A model generated the notes under the pieces. The model saw only the letters and a list, made by a program, of their open reading frames with translations, was not told the DNA's origin and made no database searches. The translations under genes were made by a program, and so were the position numbers. A DNA stretch of 64,000 nt, from assembly GCA_051453625.1 (NCBI GenBank), contig JBOZIK010000001.1:128420198-128484197 (forward strand), given 5' to 3'. Shown one piece after another: positions 23,301 to 35,429 of this stretch. Within the stretch, counting starts at the first letter, position 1. The number at the start of each line of letters is the position of its first letter. This stretch comes from Welwitschia mirabilis (lineage: Eukaryota; Gnetophyta; Gnetopsida; Welwitschiales).

Positions 23301-24624
23301 TAGCTCTCACTCAGTCTTTTTTAGAGTGTTATGGTATACATCCCCTTGGAATAAATTTAAAAGAAAAAGTACTAATAGAATTCGAAAAGAGCATTAACTT
23401 TCTAGTATTACAAAATAATTTAGAATGATTTGACTTACCATAATAATGACATGTAAATTTTGAGACATAATTATTTTGTCATGGTGCTTGATTTGGCTGA
23501 ATTTGTGGTCTTTAAGGGATGAATCGAATACCTTCTTATCGTGATCCAATTTTTGTATTTCAATCATACTTCCAATTTAGTTAAACTATTTGAAAATTTA
23601 CTTACTAAATGAGACAAGCTCTTTACTTGTTAAGCAAGTTTACTATTTTGTTTAGATCATTGATATGTTTTATCAAATTTTCACAATCTAAGTAAAGCTC
23701 TTAACAAGTTTTTTAAGCTCATTTTGATCTTCTTCAATAAGATCTAGAGCATCTAGTTTTGATGGGTAAGGAATGTTCTTTATTAGAGGGACTAATGCCA
23801 TGAAAAAAAGTCTTTGGTCTTCATCTAACTCTTGGCTTGAAATAATACCATCTTCTTCATCTACATTATCCTCTATAGTAATGAAAGATGATGTCTTTGA
23901 TTTTCTAAAATCTCTTTTGTTTTTTGAACATTCACTTGCAATGTGTCCATACCCATTGCAAGCATAGCATTGGATCTTCTTTTTTTTTTCTTGATCTTTT
24001 TTGAATTTGGAATGATCTATTTTTTATCCTCTACTTAGTTTACATTATTTTTTTTATCTTCTGTGCAAGAATTTTTTGAATCTTCTTGCCAGAAGGAAAA
24101 CTTTTTTTTCATTAAGGTCTTAAGCTAATTTTTTAGATCTATAGTCTTCTTGCACACTTTTCAATTAAATAATTTTTTTTATCTTTAGTAAATTTCAACT
24201 CATAAGTTTGAAGATTACCTTGCAACTCTTTAAGTGCTATTTGATTGATGTTATTGCTTTTTTTAATGGATATGACCTTTAGCGTAAAACATTTTGGAAG
24301 AGATCTTAAAACTTTTTAAACTACCTTTTCTTCCTTCATTCTTTCTTTTAGAATAGCCATAGAATTTACAATATCTATTAGTCTAGTAGAGAACTCTTGA
24401 AGTGTCTTCTCTTCATCCATGTGAATGTCTTCAAACTTGAAAATCTGTAGATTTACCTATTTGATAGTAGATTTTCCTTCGTGTGATATTTCAAGAATAT
24501 CCCAAGATTCTTTTGTATGTTTATAGTTAATGATCCTTTTGAACTCATCCACAATACATTCTTTATCAAAAATTACATTAAGAGCATAGCATATAGGGTA
24601 TCCTTGACTTTATTAGTGGGCATT
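20380..24624 (-). pseudogene. Copia #2 gag (3' part) and pol
   Basis: Decayed polyprotein. Reading on the minus strand: gag remnant from 24624 (RIINYKHTKESWDILEISHE), zinc knuckle CYACNGYGHIASEC near 23925-23965, protease with intact DSG at 23226-23234 (WFLDSGCSIYMTSDKS), integrase at 22117-22683 (DNYSTCTWVYFLGNKAE; ACYIINRF), RT with YVGD in place of the catalytic YVDD near 21215 (IYVGDIIFRASNE), and RNase H near 20570-20650 (LSTVESKYIIVRSCC). The Asp-to-Gly change alone would inactivate RT, and stops are frequent. Domain order is that of Ty1/copia. The gag part is cut at 24624 by the gypsy LTR and resumes at 35201. Confidence 0.88.
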
Positions 24625-25858
24625 TGATGCACTACTAAATTATATGTATTTAATGGGGTGTTATGAGCTATTGTGCAGGACATCTATATAGGTTTAGATG
24701 CAAGTCTGAGGATTATGAAGAGTTAAAGGATGATTATTGAAATATGTAATTCTTGTCATATTTAGAGGTTTTTTAAGAACTTTCTAATGTTTAATGCTTT
24801 GGAGGATAATCAATGATATAAAAGGCAGACTTCCCTTAGGTTGAAAAGATAAAGAGGACTATTGTTACCTTTTTCATATCCATAACAAGTAGGATGATAA
24901 TAATTTATAAGCTACATCAGATGCTAATGTGGACTCGAGCTATAATCATCGAAGACCACTTTTAAAGAGGTGTCACCCCCTAGGTCATCCCCATGACACC
25001 TAAAATGATAAATGATAATGCATGTACCATCATCCCCTTGGTCATATTCATAGCAGTTAGGATGACACCTAAAATAACAAGATAACTTTTATCTGTTTCA
25101 TCTATTTCCTTACCTTATTTGAGTGCATATTTCAGCACATTTTGTGTGACAGTTTGGCTTTCTTTGCCCTATAAATAACTCCTTCATCTATTCTCTTATC
25201 CATCTTTGATACACTAGGCATTCTTGTGATAGGATATTAAAGGGTAGAATATCTGTCTTATGAGTTACAGAAAGATGTTCCCTTGGTAAAGGGATGTGCA
25301 TCCTCCATTGAGGCTTAGATATTTTATAACCCAAATGCTAGTTCAATTTTTAATATAAAACTCTATTTTTTTATGCATTTTTTTAATTAATTTTTCTTAT
25401 ATTTTATGTTGTTATTGATTCAATGATAGTCTCATTAATAATATAGGTCTTAAGGATAACCTTTATTAAGTTTGATGAAAGTAGTTTAAGAATCATTTTG
25501 CATTACATTTATTTAACTCACTTGATAGTCTAAGTTAGCATTAGTTAGTGATAGTCTCCTTGGCTGATTTAGATTATACAAGGTTGATCTTCTTAACAAG
25601 TTAATGCAATACTTAGATACATATTTATTTAGGTTAAGTGCACTTGCATTTAATTGCATATTTACTTTTTTGCATTGTTCTTAAGCTAGGATACAACATT
25701 TTCACTGAAAATCAATTCTCCTTCTTCTCTCACATGGCCTTAATTATGATATTTGAGTCACTTCCATCTATACTAGAGTGTCATATTTTGTAACATATCT
25801 ATTTTAATCAATAGGATTTATTAAGATGTAAAGGATTGTAAAAATATACACTACAACA
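24625..25858 (+). repeat. Athila-like 5' LTR
   Basis: 1234 bp, starting TGATGCACTAC and ending CTACAACA. It aligns over its whole length with 33964-35200. It contains several TCATCCCCATGAC / GGATGAC words. Confidence 0.92.
25170..25178 (+). promoter_or_regulatory. LTR TATA box
   Basis: TATAAATAA preceded by ttgccc, conserved in the 3' LTR at 34509-34517; the likely promoter of the genomic transcript. Confidence 0.7.
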
Positions 25859-25860
25859 TC

Positions 25861-25879
25861 TTGGTATCATTGCTGAGGA
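25861..25879 (+). promoter_or_regulatory. Primer-binding site, decayed
   Basis: ttggtatcattgctgagga follows the LTR by two bases. Changing T to C and A to G at CpG-like positions gives the TGGCGCCGTTGC type of site known from Athila elements, which pairs with tRNA-Asp as I recall. It is not the tRNA-Met site used by the copia elements. Confidence 0.7.
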
Positions 25880-26029
25880 AGGTTGTTGAGGAGTACAAGG
25901 ATTCTCATCACTTAAGTGAGTAAATTGGATTTTTTTTTTTTGAATATTTATTTGTAGAGACATTGTATTTTTATTTGAAAATTATAAGTTTTCAGTTTGT
26001 AGTTTTCTTTTTTTCTTGATTTTCCAATA

Positions 26030-26300
26030 ATAGTTTGTCATTCTCTCAATCATCCCCATGACATTGAGAAAGATGATACAACTTTATTAATTTATTTTTG
26101 ATTTGAAAATTTCTTTTTATATTTATTTAGCAATATAAAAATAATTGTCATCTCCTTTATCATCCTCATAACAAGATGGATGGTAGTCTCTATTTTTATT
26201 TTCTACTTTTATCTTTCTGCTAAATTTCTATTTTCTATTTCTACTTTCTATTTTCGTCATCCTCTCTATCGTCCCCATGACTAAAAGGATGACTATTAGT
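26030..26300 (+). repeat. TCATCCCCATGAC motif copies in the leader
   Basis: Three copies of atcatccccatgac, atcatcctcataac and atcgtccccatgac, each followed within 20 bases by a gatgat- or ggatg-type word. The same paired words occur in both LTRs of this element. Confidence 0.6.
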
Positions 26301-26349
26301 TATTCTTTATTTTATGGTATGTTGTTTTCTATTTGAAGGATGTTGTGAC

Positions 26350-28129
26350 ATGGTTAATCTAGAAAAGAAATATTAAACAGAAAGGTTGTTAATAGAGGAA
26401 AACATTAAAGAAGAATTGGTTAACTTTAAAATCAAATCAGAAACACAATATCCAAGTACATACAATATCCTATCTNNNNNNNNNNNNNNNNNNNNNNNNN
26501 NNNNNNNNNNNNNNNNNNNNNNNNNNNNNNNNNNNNNNNNNNNNNNNNNNNNNNNNNNNNNNNNNNNNNNNNNNNNNNNNNNNNNNNNNNNNNNNNNNNN
26601 NNNNNNNNNNNNNNNNNNNNNNNNNNNNNNNNNNNNNNNNNNNNNNNNNNNNNNNNNNNNNNNNNNNNNNNNNNNNNNNNNNNNNNNNNNNNNNNNNNNN
26701 NNNNNNNNNNNNNNNNNNNNNNNNNNNNNNNNNNNNNNNNNNNNNNNNNNNNNNNNNNNNNNNNNNNNNNNNNNNNNNNNNNNNNNNNNNNNNNNNNNNN
26801 NNNNNNNNNNNNNNNNNNNNNNNNNNNNNNNNNNNNNNNNNNNNNNNNNNNNNNNNNNNNNNNNNNNNNNNNNNNNNNNNNNNNNNNNNNNNNNNNNNNN
26901 NNNNNNNNNNNNNNNNNNNNNNNNNNNNNNNNNNNNNNNNNNNNNNNNNNNNNNNNNNNNNNNNNNNNNNNNNNNNNNNNNNNNNNNNNNNNNNNNNNNN
27001 NNNAAAGAAGAACTGGTTGACTTCAAAATCAAATTAGATAAATAATCTCTAGGTACATATAATATCTTTTCTAAGTTTATTTTTTCAGAATTTGATCCTG
27101 TAAAAGAAATTTTTTTAGAAGATAATTTAGAAGAAGATAATTTTACTATGTCAAATGTTGTACAAAAGCAAAAACAAGTTATATAGTCTTTAACACTAGT
27201 CCCAATGTGAACCTTACCCTTAAAGAGTTAATAGCAAATAGGAAATGGGAAATTCATAATCCTTTTGATTTAATCTCAAGAATTGATGTCAAATAAAAGA
27301 ATCTAAATGCTTATTCCATCTTTAGTGGTAAACATAAGAAGGATCTCCTTAAATACGTTATGGACATTGAACAATTAGTTCTTACCTTTAGAAATGAAAA
27401 GAAAAGGACTAGTGATCATATGTATATGGTTATTTTCCCAATCATATTAAAGGGAAAAGAAAAACTTTGCTAAAAACTATACTCCACAAAAGTTTAAAGA
27501 CTTAGAATCAAGTCCAAAAAGCTTTCATTGAAAGATTCATGAGTGAAGCAGCCATTAGAAAAAGTAAAAAGGAAGTGACAAATTTTGAACAACAACCAAA
27601 TGAGGATTATGCTTCCACATACAAATGCTTCTTCATCATAGTTCAATCTAATCTAATAGATTCTTTTACATAAGAAGAGCTAGTTGATCACTTTTATAGT
27701 AAACTAAACTACCAAACAAAATAACTCATAGATTTCTCCTATGATAGAAACTTAATGAACCTCATGTTAAGAAATGCTTGGAAAACATTAGAGGAACTTG
27801 TGGAGGTGAGCCAAACCTGATCAACATCAAGATATAACTACATTTTAGGGCAAATCATTAAAGAATTAAAAGAAGTAAAACAAGAAAAGGAGGTGGATAA
27901 AACTAAAGACAACCTTACATATTTGATTAGAGATTTTACAATAACTTTAAAGAGATACACTGAGATGATATTAAATGTTAAATTAATAACTAAAAGGAAT
28001 GTTATGCCAACTAGTAACTTATGTGAGGATCACTACCACATAATCAAAGATTATCCACTATTGCCATCCTTCAAAGAGAAGATACATGAGGAAGTTTATG
28101 CTTTCAACCAAAATTTTTTAAAATTTTAA
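26350..28129 (+). pseudogene. Athila-like gag (decayed, gapped)
   Basis: Probable start at ATG 26350 (MVNLEKKY then a stop). A peptide unit KEELVNFKIK...STYNI occurs before the gap and a diverged copy, KEELVDFKIK...GTYNI, directly after it, so the N-terminus contains a tandem repeat whose copy number is hidden by 528 N. The core is readable at 27290-27800 (NPFDLISRIDV; EELVDHFYSKLNYQTK; NAWKTLEELVEV), matching the Retrotrans_gag domain. A frame of 78 codons ends at 28129 with one Cys and CEDHYH where a zinc knuckle would be expected; the other ligands are lost or absent. The protein would form the particle core. Confidence 0.75.
26476..27003. other. Assembly gap, 528 N
   Basis: All N, between two diverged copies of a gag repeat unit. 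Confidence 0.99.
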
Positions 28130-28899
28130 AATCAAAACCAAAACTAGTCATAATTTAGGATGAATTCATAATCCAACTTTCAAATCTTTGATAATAAGTT
28201 CAAAATTTTTCAAACCAATTTTCAACCTTTTAAAAATTGTTTTGAAAATTCAAATTTCAACCAAGTCCATCAAATTTTTAACATTAAGATGATTCATTTC
28301 AAAACTCTATAGATAAACTTACGAAATTAAAATAAAAGCAAAACACCAATATTGAAAACTTAATAAATATCATTTAAGAAATTAAATTATCAAATCTAAA
28401 ACCATAAGGATCATTAGCAATACAACCTCTACCAAATTCCAATGAAGTAAGAAGAAATTATAAGGTTGTAACATGAAGTGAACATGAAGTAAACCCTTCC
28501 CCTTATGAAGCATCAACCTCCTAAAATGACATTAGAAATGATTAGGAATAAGAGGACATTAAAATATTAGAAAATAACAACTTCCCTTCTCTTGGTGAAA
28601 ATAAAAGGAAAAGTTCTTCATAGTAATTAGAAAAGAAACCAATTACTACTTAGCTTAATAAGCTTAATACTAATTCAACTTTCAATGAATATTTTAAAAC
28701 CTTGATGAAAAACATAAGTATAAACTTATCCTTATAGAAATTTTTACAAGAAAATACAAGGTACTCAAAGCTATGGAAAGACTTAATAAGAAAAAAAATA
28801 AAAATGAGTTATTTCCAGCAAAGTCTTTTTAGATCAATCCCTCATAAATTTTTTGTTACAAAAATCTCCAAAATCTAAAGATCTAGGAGTAGCAACAAT

Positions 28900-29340
28900 G
28901 AGTGTCATACTAGAGGGAGATAAAAAGGTCAAAAGAGCTTGAATCGACATTATAGAACATGTTAACATCATGTCATTACACATTTATAAGAGACTTCATT
29001 TAGAAGGTAGAATAGAGCCTACTAAGATTCTCTTAGAATTAGGAGATACATTAGTTAAGAAACCCTTATGGGTTATTAAAAATTTAATGATTCAAATTGA
29101 AGAGGCTTTTTACCTAATAGATGTGGTTGTCATAGAGGTCGAATATAATGAAGGTTACCCATTACTTTTAGAATGAGCCTTCTGTGCAATAGCCCATTGC
29201 ATCATTGATACAAGGACCATGATGATGGAGTGTCATATGGGAATTAAAAAGTTTTCAATTAGAGTCAATGAAGTGGAAAAAGACCTAAGTGATGAATGGG
29301 ATGTAGAAAATAACATTAAATCAACCTTATGCATTCAACA
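28900..29340 (+). pseudogene. Athila-like protease region
   Basis: The frame reads HVNIMSLHIYKRLHLEG and continues open at 28970-29176 (PTKILLELGD; YNEGYPLLLE), the typical order of a gypsy aspartic protease. The catalytic Asp-Leu/Ser-Gly just upstream has become DII. Stops follow after 29176. It would cut the polyprotein if intact. Confidence 0.75.
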
Positions 29341-29809
29341 TCATTCCCTTAAATAAAGATGGCTTATGTTACATGAATCTATTCTTTACAATAATCCACT
29401 TAATGTTAAAAACTTAGAAGATTTTAATACATCTAACTCTGAGAATTAAGAAAATCACTTTTTAGATCAAAATGAAGAAGAAATAGAAATATTAATCTAG
29501 AAGAAACTTCAACTATTAATAATGAATGAAAATTCACAGTTTGAGTGAGATCATCCATGACATGAGTCAAAAACTAAAAATCTTAATTTGGATCTAAAAA
29601 ATGTTCCTAGTATACTGAAGTATATTTTTCTCTATAATGATTAAAACAAACCTTTCATAATCAATGAAAATATATTCCCTAAATAAGATTCAACATTAAT
29701 CTCTCTTTTAACTTCCAAAATTTGTGTATTTGATTAATTTCATAGAGATTTATCTACTATTCCTCCTTCTATTATTTAGCATATATCTTGAGAAAAATGA
29801 AAAACATGT

Positions 29810-31090
29810 TAGGTAACCACAAAGAAGATTAAATCCAATACTAAAAAAAGTAGTTAAATATGAAATCATTAAATTAAAGAATGCTAGAATCATTTATACT
29901 ATATCAGATAGTAAATGGGTTAGTCCCTTAACTATGGTACCAAACAAGGCTAGAAAATGAAGAATACGAATTAATTTTAGAAAAATAAATAAAGTCACAA
30001 AGAAATATCATTATCCCCATTCTTTCATAACTAGATACTCAATAGAATTCAAGGATTTGCTTTTTACTACTTTTTCAATGGATATAGTGGTTATAACTAA
30101 GTTTGTATAGCTAGCAAAGACCAAGCCAAAATAACTTTTACTTCATATTTCAAGATGTTTCCTTTTATATGAATTCCTTTTAGATTATGTAACACTCCCA
30201 GAACTTTTCAGCATGCTATGATGGATATCTTTTCAGATATATTAGAGGAATCAATAGAAATCTTTACGGATGACTTTTCTATTTTTGGAGAAATCTTTAA
30301 TAAAATATTAGAAAGATTAGAAAAATTCCTTAATAAATGCATAGAGCATGGCCTTCATTTAAGTTGAAAAAAGATCCTATTCTTAGTTGAAGGTGGAATT
30401 GTTCTAGGCCACCACATTTCTAAAAGAGGAATTAATAAAGACCCTAAAAAGGTTAGTATTATTCAACACTTAACTCCTCCAATTAATATTAGGTAACTCT
30501 AATCTTTTATTGGACATTGTGGTTTTTATCACTATTTCATATAAGAATATGCTAAAATATATAAAACCCTATACTCATTACTAGAAAAAGAAGCCAAATA
30601 TAATTGAAATACATCTTTTTAGCTTGCTTTCAATAAACTCAAACATAAACTCTCTTATGCTTGTATTATAATGGGACCCGATTGGGAGAAAGATTTTGAG
30701 TTAATGTGTGATGCTAGTAATTTTACTGTAGTTGGGTTCTTGGGCAAAACTATGAAAATGATTTTAAAGTTATATCTTACCATAGTAAAACATTTTCTAA
30801 GGCTCAAGAAAATTATTCAACTACTAAGCGAGAAATATTAGCCATAATATTTTGCATCAATACTCTTAGATATTATCTTTTATGCTTCTACACAAATGTC
30901 TACAAAAACCATGTGGTGATTAAATACTTAATGACTAAGAAATATTCTAGTGCTAGGTTGATTAGATAGATCCTTGTAATGTAAGAATTCAACCTCACCA
31001 TCATAAATAAGACAAGAAAACACAATAATGTAGCAGACCACTTATCATGCCTCACTTCTTTTTTTGATGATCTTCCTATTAGTTATTATT
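29810..31090 (+). pseudogene. Athila-like RT and RNase H
   Basis: RT is clear from QRRLNPILKKVVKYEI near 29835 through SDSKWVSPLTMVP and RINFRKINKVTKKYHY. A catalytic-loop remnant IEIFTDDFSIFGE lies near 30255-30290, where both Asp residues survive. The thumb reads EGGIVLGHHISKRGI near 30390. RNase H begins WEKDFELMCDASNF near 30690 and the pol hallmark KTRKHNNVADHLSCL is at about 31010-31055. Relative to the family, a segment between the SDSKWVSP block and the RINFRK block appears deleted. Many stops. Confidence 0.85.
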
Positions 31091-31329
31091 TTTAGATGAA
31101 TAATTACTTGTTGTATATTCTACTCATCCTCCTCCATGGTATGCAGATATCATCAACTATCTTGTTACTTTAAAAACACTACAAAATTAGTGTCACAATC
31201 AAAGAAAATATTTTCTCCATAGGATAGGTGACTAGTGAGTGGATAGAACCCCATATTTATTGTATGTGTAAGGATCATATTATGAGAAAATATATAATAA
31301 AATGAGAAAATCCTGATAGCCTTCATATT

Positions 31330-32345
31330 TATTATAGTGGTATTTGTAGTAGACATTTTAGTGATTAGAAAGTAGCCAAAAAGTTCTTCACTATAGATTC
31401 TATTGACCTAGTCTTTTTTAGAACTCTTTCGAGTATGCCAAAAGGTGTGATGCATGTCAATATTTTGGTAGCCTTTTATGATCACAAGAAATTCCCCTCA
31501 AACCTATTCTTGAGTTTGAACCTTCTAAATATTCAAGAATCAAGTTCATAGGCCCAACTAAACCACGTTCTAAAGACAAAAAATTACATCTTAGTGGTTG
31601 TAGATTATGTGACTAAATGGGCTAAAGTAGTTCCTACTTCCTCAAATGATGTCAAAACTATTTGTAATTTTGTTAGAAATTAAATTTTTCAATGTTTTGG
31701 CTTTTCTAGAATAATCATTAGTGATCAAAAAACTCATTTTATTAACCATCTTTTTAGAAAACTTCTTTTATCCATTGGTATGAAATCATGTAGCTTATGC
31801 TTACCATCCTCAAATCACTAGATAATCTGAAAATGGTAATAGAGAAATCAAAAAAATGCTCTAAAAACTTATCTCTACCAATAATAAGTTATGTCTTTTA
31901 AATTAAATGATGTCATTTAGATTTACCATATAACGTGGCATAATTCACTTGGTTTTTCATCCTACAAACTTGTATTCAGTAAAGTCTATGTTTTATCTAT
32001 TGATGTTTGTTATAATTCATATCATTCTACATATCAACTTAATCTTGTAAATTTAGAATAAAATCTTATAACTTATTTAGCTCAATTAGATCTTTTATAT
32101 TAAAAATGAACTCAAGCTATTCATCATCAACTTATTCATAAAGCCTAAAGTAAATTCAAACATGATAAAAAGTTGATTCATAAGAACTTTCAACCTAGTC
32201 AACTAGTCTTGTTATATAACATGAGGGTACATATTTTACATAATAAGTTAACCTTAAAATTATTAGGTCCTTATCTTATTGAGAAAGTATATTCTAATGG
32301 CTCTATTGAGATTTCTGACTTAGTCACTAAAGAAATTTAAAAGTT
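31330..32345 (+). pseudogene. Athila-like integrase
   Basis: A zinc-binding remnant (CSRHFSD, then KRCDACQYFGS near 31450-31475) is followed by the core (VVDYVTKWAKVVPTSSND near 31600) and a C-terminal piece (LGPYLIEKVYSNGSIEISDL near 32262-32320). The first catalytic Asp, expected in the IDFxGP position, reads IKFIGP, so the enzyme is dead. The frame ends around 32340. Confidence 0.8.
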
Positions 32346-33950
32346 TAATAGACAGAGGTTGAAAATATATAAGCAATATTTTGATATAAACATAATATAA
32401 ACATGATAGAAGCACTAGACTTAGAGGTTCCCCTTGATGAGAAGAGCTTCTTTCCTACCATTATCTAAATTTTGTATTAGCTTATCCCTTTAGAGACCAT
32501 TATGATATCACTTAATCATATTTTAAACATGACTTATGTATCTATTTCATTTTCATGACTAGTATTTGACTTAGGTGTTTTATAGTGGTAAGATTGGATT
32601 CACCGAATCTTAAAACATTCATACATCTGTAAACTTCATTCTAAAGGAAGATGTTTTATTTTTTATCTTTTTCTTAATGATGAAAAGGTCTTAAATTGTT
32701 TAAGGGTATTATTTTCTATCTTTTATCTTATTATTTCACCTTGGTCTTTAAAGGTATTTGATCATGTAAAATGTTTTTGTTATGGGGGAAAAAAGTATGA
32801 AATAAAACCATGATGTCCTACTACAAGTATATTAGGGCATATTTTCCCAAAGGGGCCTTTGATAGTGTAATATAATAGCTATGAAAACTCTGTTAGGAGG
32901 TTATTAGGCCATGGTTTGTAGGTTCTTACTTCTATGACTATGGTTCTCCTGGTTATTAGGCCAGTGGTGCTCCTGGTATCATTAAAGGCATTTCTTAGTT
33001 TTTAGACTCTTATTCTTTCCACATAATCATTTCATTTTTGAAGATTTAGATGTTTGTTTTAAGATGTAGATAGGTGAGTTCATTTTTGAGAAACACTTTG
33101 ATATTATCATTCATTGTTTAAAGCATTTTACCTTTAGCATCATCATAACTACTACATTATCGAATGGAATTTTTTATACATTTGTCATGCATTTTTAAAT
33201 GAAGTGATGTTATGATTTCTTCCACAAGAGTTTGCTAGGTTAAAGTTTAGGGTAGGTAGGCTATCTTCTTTATGATTTTTTATGTCCATTCTTTTTGTTT
33301 TCTTTCATTGTTTAGTTAGTTGTTTTAAAGTCATTTCTATTTTTTTTTATCATTTTAAGATCTTAAAATTGAATGGTTTTCTTGTCTAGTTTTAATAAAG
33401 AGTTGATTTCTTATTTAGATGAGTTTTCTTAAAAAATTTTATGATGTTCATTCAAAATCTTTTGACATTCTAAACACTTTTCTTAATCATTGTTGTAAAG
33501 GCATTCATGCATCTGCTTCATCCTAATTAGTACATTTTCATTATCTACTCCTTTCATATGTGTCAAAGTGTTCACTACATTTTTATTTTTCAAATCTAAC
33601 ATCTCTACATTAAAGTTTGTACTGAATTCATCAATTATTTATATTCAAAAACATCCATCATCTGCCTTTTTATTAGCTAATAAAGGACACATTATTTTTC
33701 TCAAGGAAGGGCAGGACTTTTTTTTAGGACTTATTTTCATAATTTTTTAGGTTATTTTAGATATTTCATAAGACATAAAATTTTTTCAATTTTTAATCCA
33801 TACACATGATACATTACATGCTATTTTACTATGTGATATGTTTAAGATCATTTATGAGCTTGTTGGATAACTTCCAAAATGATTTTTTAAGATAATTTGA
33901 CTCGCAATTATAGTTGTTTACCTAGTTTTTGTCAGGGACTAACAAATGTT
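32346..33950 (+). other. 3' noncoding part of the Athila-like element
   Basis: No convincing frame. A purine run atgggggaaaaaag at 32782-32795 could be an internal polypurine tract, which related elements carry after pol. A short duplication ttattaggcca occurs at about 32903 and 32952. I see no sign of the envelope-like gene that some Athila elements carry. Confidence 0.5.
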
Positions 33951-33963
33951 AAGTGGAAGGCTA
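33951..33963 (+). other. Athila-like polypurine tract
   Basis: aagtggaaggcta lies immediately before the 3' LTR. Confidence 0.65.
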
Positions 33964-35200
33964 TGATGTGCTGCCAAATTGTATGTATTTAATTGGGTAT
34001 TATGAGCTATTTTGCAAGACATTTATACAGGTTTAGAGGCACTTATGAGGATTATAGAGAGTTAAAGGATGATTACTAAAATACGCAATTCCTCACATAT
34101 TCAAATGTTTTTTAAGTACTTTTTGATGCTCAGTGCTTTGGATGATAATCAATAATATAAAAGGAATATGTTCCTTAGGTTGGAGAGATAAAGAGGACTG
34201 ACATCCCTTTTATCATCCCCATGACAGGCAGGATGACAGCCATTTATAAGTCATATCATATATTGACAAGGACTAGAGTTACAATCATCAGAGACTACTT
34301 TTGTAGAGATGTCATACCCCATGTCATTTCCATAATACCTAGGATAACAAATAATAATGCATAAACCATCATCCCCTTGATTGTCCCCATGATAGTTAGG
34401 ATGATATCTAAAATGACCATCTAATGTTCATCCATTTCATATATTTCTTTACCTAATTTGATGGCATTTTTTAGTGCATTTTGTGTGATGGTTTCTATTT
34501 TTTTACCTTATAAATAAATCTCCCCCCTCCTTTTTTTGCTTTTACTGTCCATCTTTGATGCACTAGACATTCTCATGATAGGAGATCAAAGGATGGAAGA
34601 TCCATCTTGTGGGTTATAGAAAGACATTCCCTTGGTGAAGGGTTATGCATCCTTTAAGGCTTGGCTATTTTATAACCCAGATGCTAGTTTGATTTTTAAT
34701 ATTAAACTCTATTTTTTTTAATGCATTTCTTCTATTAATTTCCATTATGATTTATGTTGTTATTGATTTAGTAATAGTTTCGTTAATGATATAGGTCTTA
34801 AGGCAACCTTACTTAAGGTAAATGAAAGTAGTTTAAGAATCATTTTGCATTACATTTATTCAACTTACTTGATATTCTAAGTTAGTCATGATTAGTGATA
34901 GTCTCCTTAGCTGATTTAGATAATACAAGGTCGATCTTATAAAAAAGTTAATTTGGTACTCAGATAGATGTTCATTTAGGTTAAATGCATTTGCATTTCA
35001 TTGCATATTTACTTTCTTGCATTGTTCTTAAGTTAGGATTTTCTCTAAAAATTAATTTTTCTTCTTGTCTTACACACCTTCAATGATTTTATTACATTTG
35101 AGTTACTTCCATTTATAATAGAGTGTCATATTTTTCAACATATCTATTTTGATTAAGATTTATTAAGATGTAAAGGATTTCAAAAATATGCACTACAATA
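33964..35200 (+). repeat. Athila-like 3' LTR
   Basis: 1237 bp, starting TGATGTGCTGCC and ending CTACAATA (decayed CA). TATA box at 34509-34517. It contains the clearest paired motif, atcatccccatgacaggcag then gatgac, near 34210-34235. Confidence 0.92.
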
Positions 35201-35416
35201 GAGTCCATTGATCTTGAGATTCTGCTACTGCTATGATGTTTCCATTTGCATCAGTTTTGAATAGTGTGGGTATAATGTAACCATTTAGATTACCTCCTCT
35301 ATGTCTACATTTAGGAATCTAAAAAATATTCTTATATGGGCATTTTAGTAGGCATAGTTTATTCCATTAAACATGGGTGATCGTTTAATAGAAAAGGCAT
35401 ATGAAAGATTACTCAT
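35201..35416 (-). pseudogene. Copia #2 gag N-terminus (split off by insertion)
   Basis: The minus-strand start at ATG 35416 gives MSNLSYAFSIKRSPMFNGIN, the characteristic beginning of a SIRE-type gag, and then a decayed frame ending in a DQWT-like motif at the gypsy LTR border. Gag resumes at 24624 with an Asn-Ala start. About ten residues expected between the two pieces are missing, consistent with a small deletion or with decay at the target site. Confidence 0.8.
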
Positions 35417-35429
35417 ATTTAGGGTTCAG

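Larger units (their letters stand above)
24625..35200 (+). mobile_element. Athila-like Ty3/gypsy element inside copia #2
   Basis: A 10.6-kb plus-strand element: 5' LTR, primer-binding site, leader, gag, protease, RT, RNase H, integrase, about 1.5 kb of 3' noncoding sequence, polypurine tract, 3' LTR. RT preceding integrase marks Ty3/gypsy. The RT text (QRRLNPILKKVVKYEI, SDSKWVSPL) and the primer-binding site fit the Athila lineage. By eye the LTRs differ at about 15 percent of positions near their start, so it is an old insertion. A 528-N gap lies in gag. Confidence 0.9.

Noticed and set aside
23125-23397. 90-codon plus-strand frame
   Set aside because: Antisense of the copia #2 protease region with its DSG motif.
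26373-27032. 219-residue minus-strand frame
   Set aside because: It is N sequence in the shadow of the plus-strand gag of the Athila-like element.
33568-33750. 60-codon plus-strand frame after the Athila-like integrase, as a possible envelope gene
   Set aside because: No signal, no resemblance to known envelope-like text, and too short to stand out from chance.
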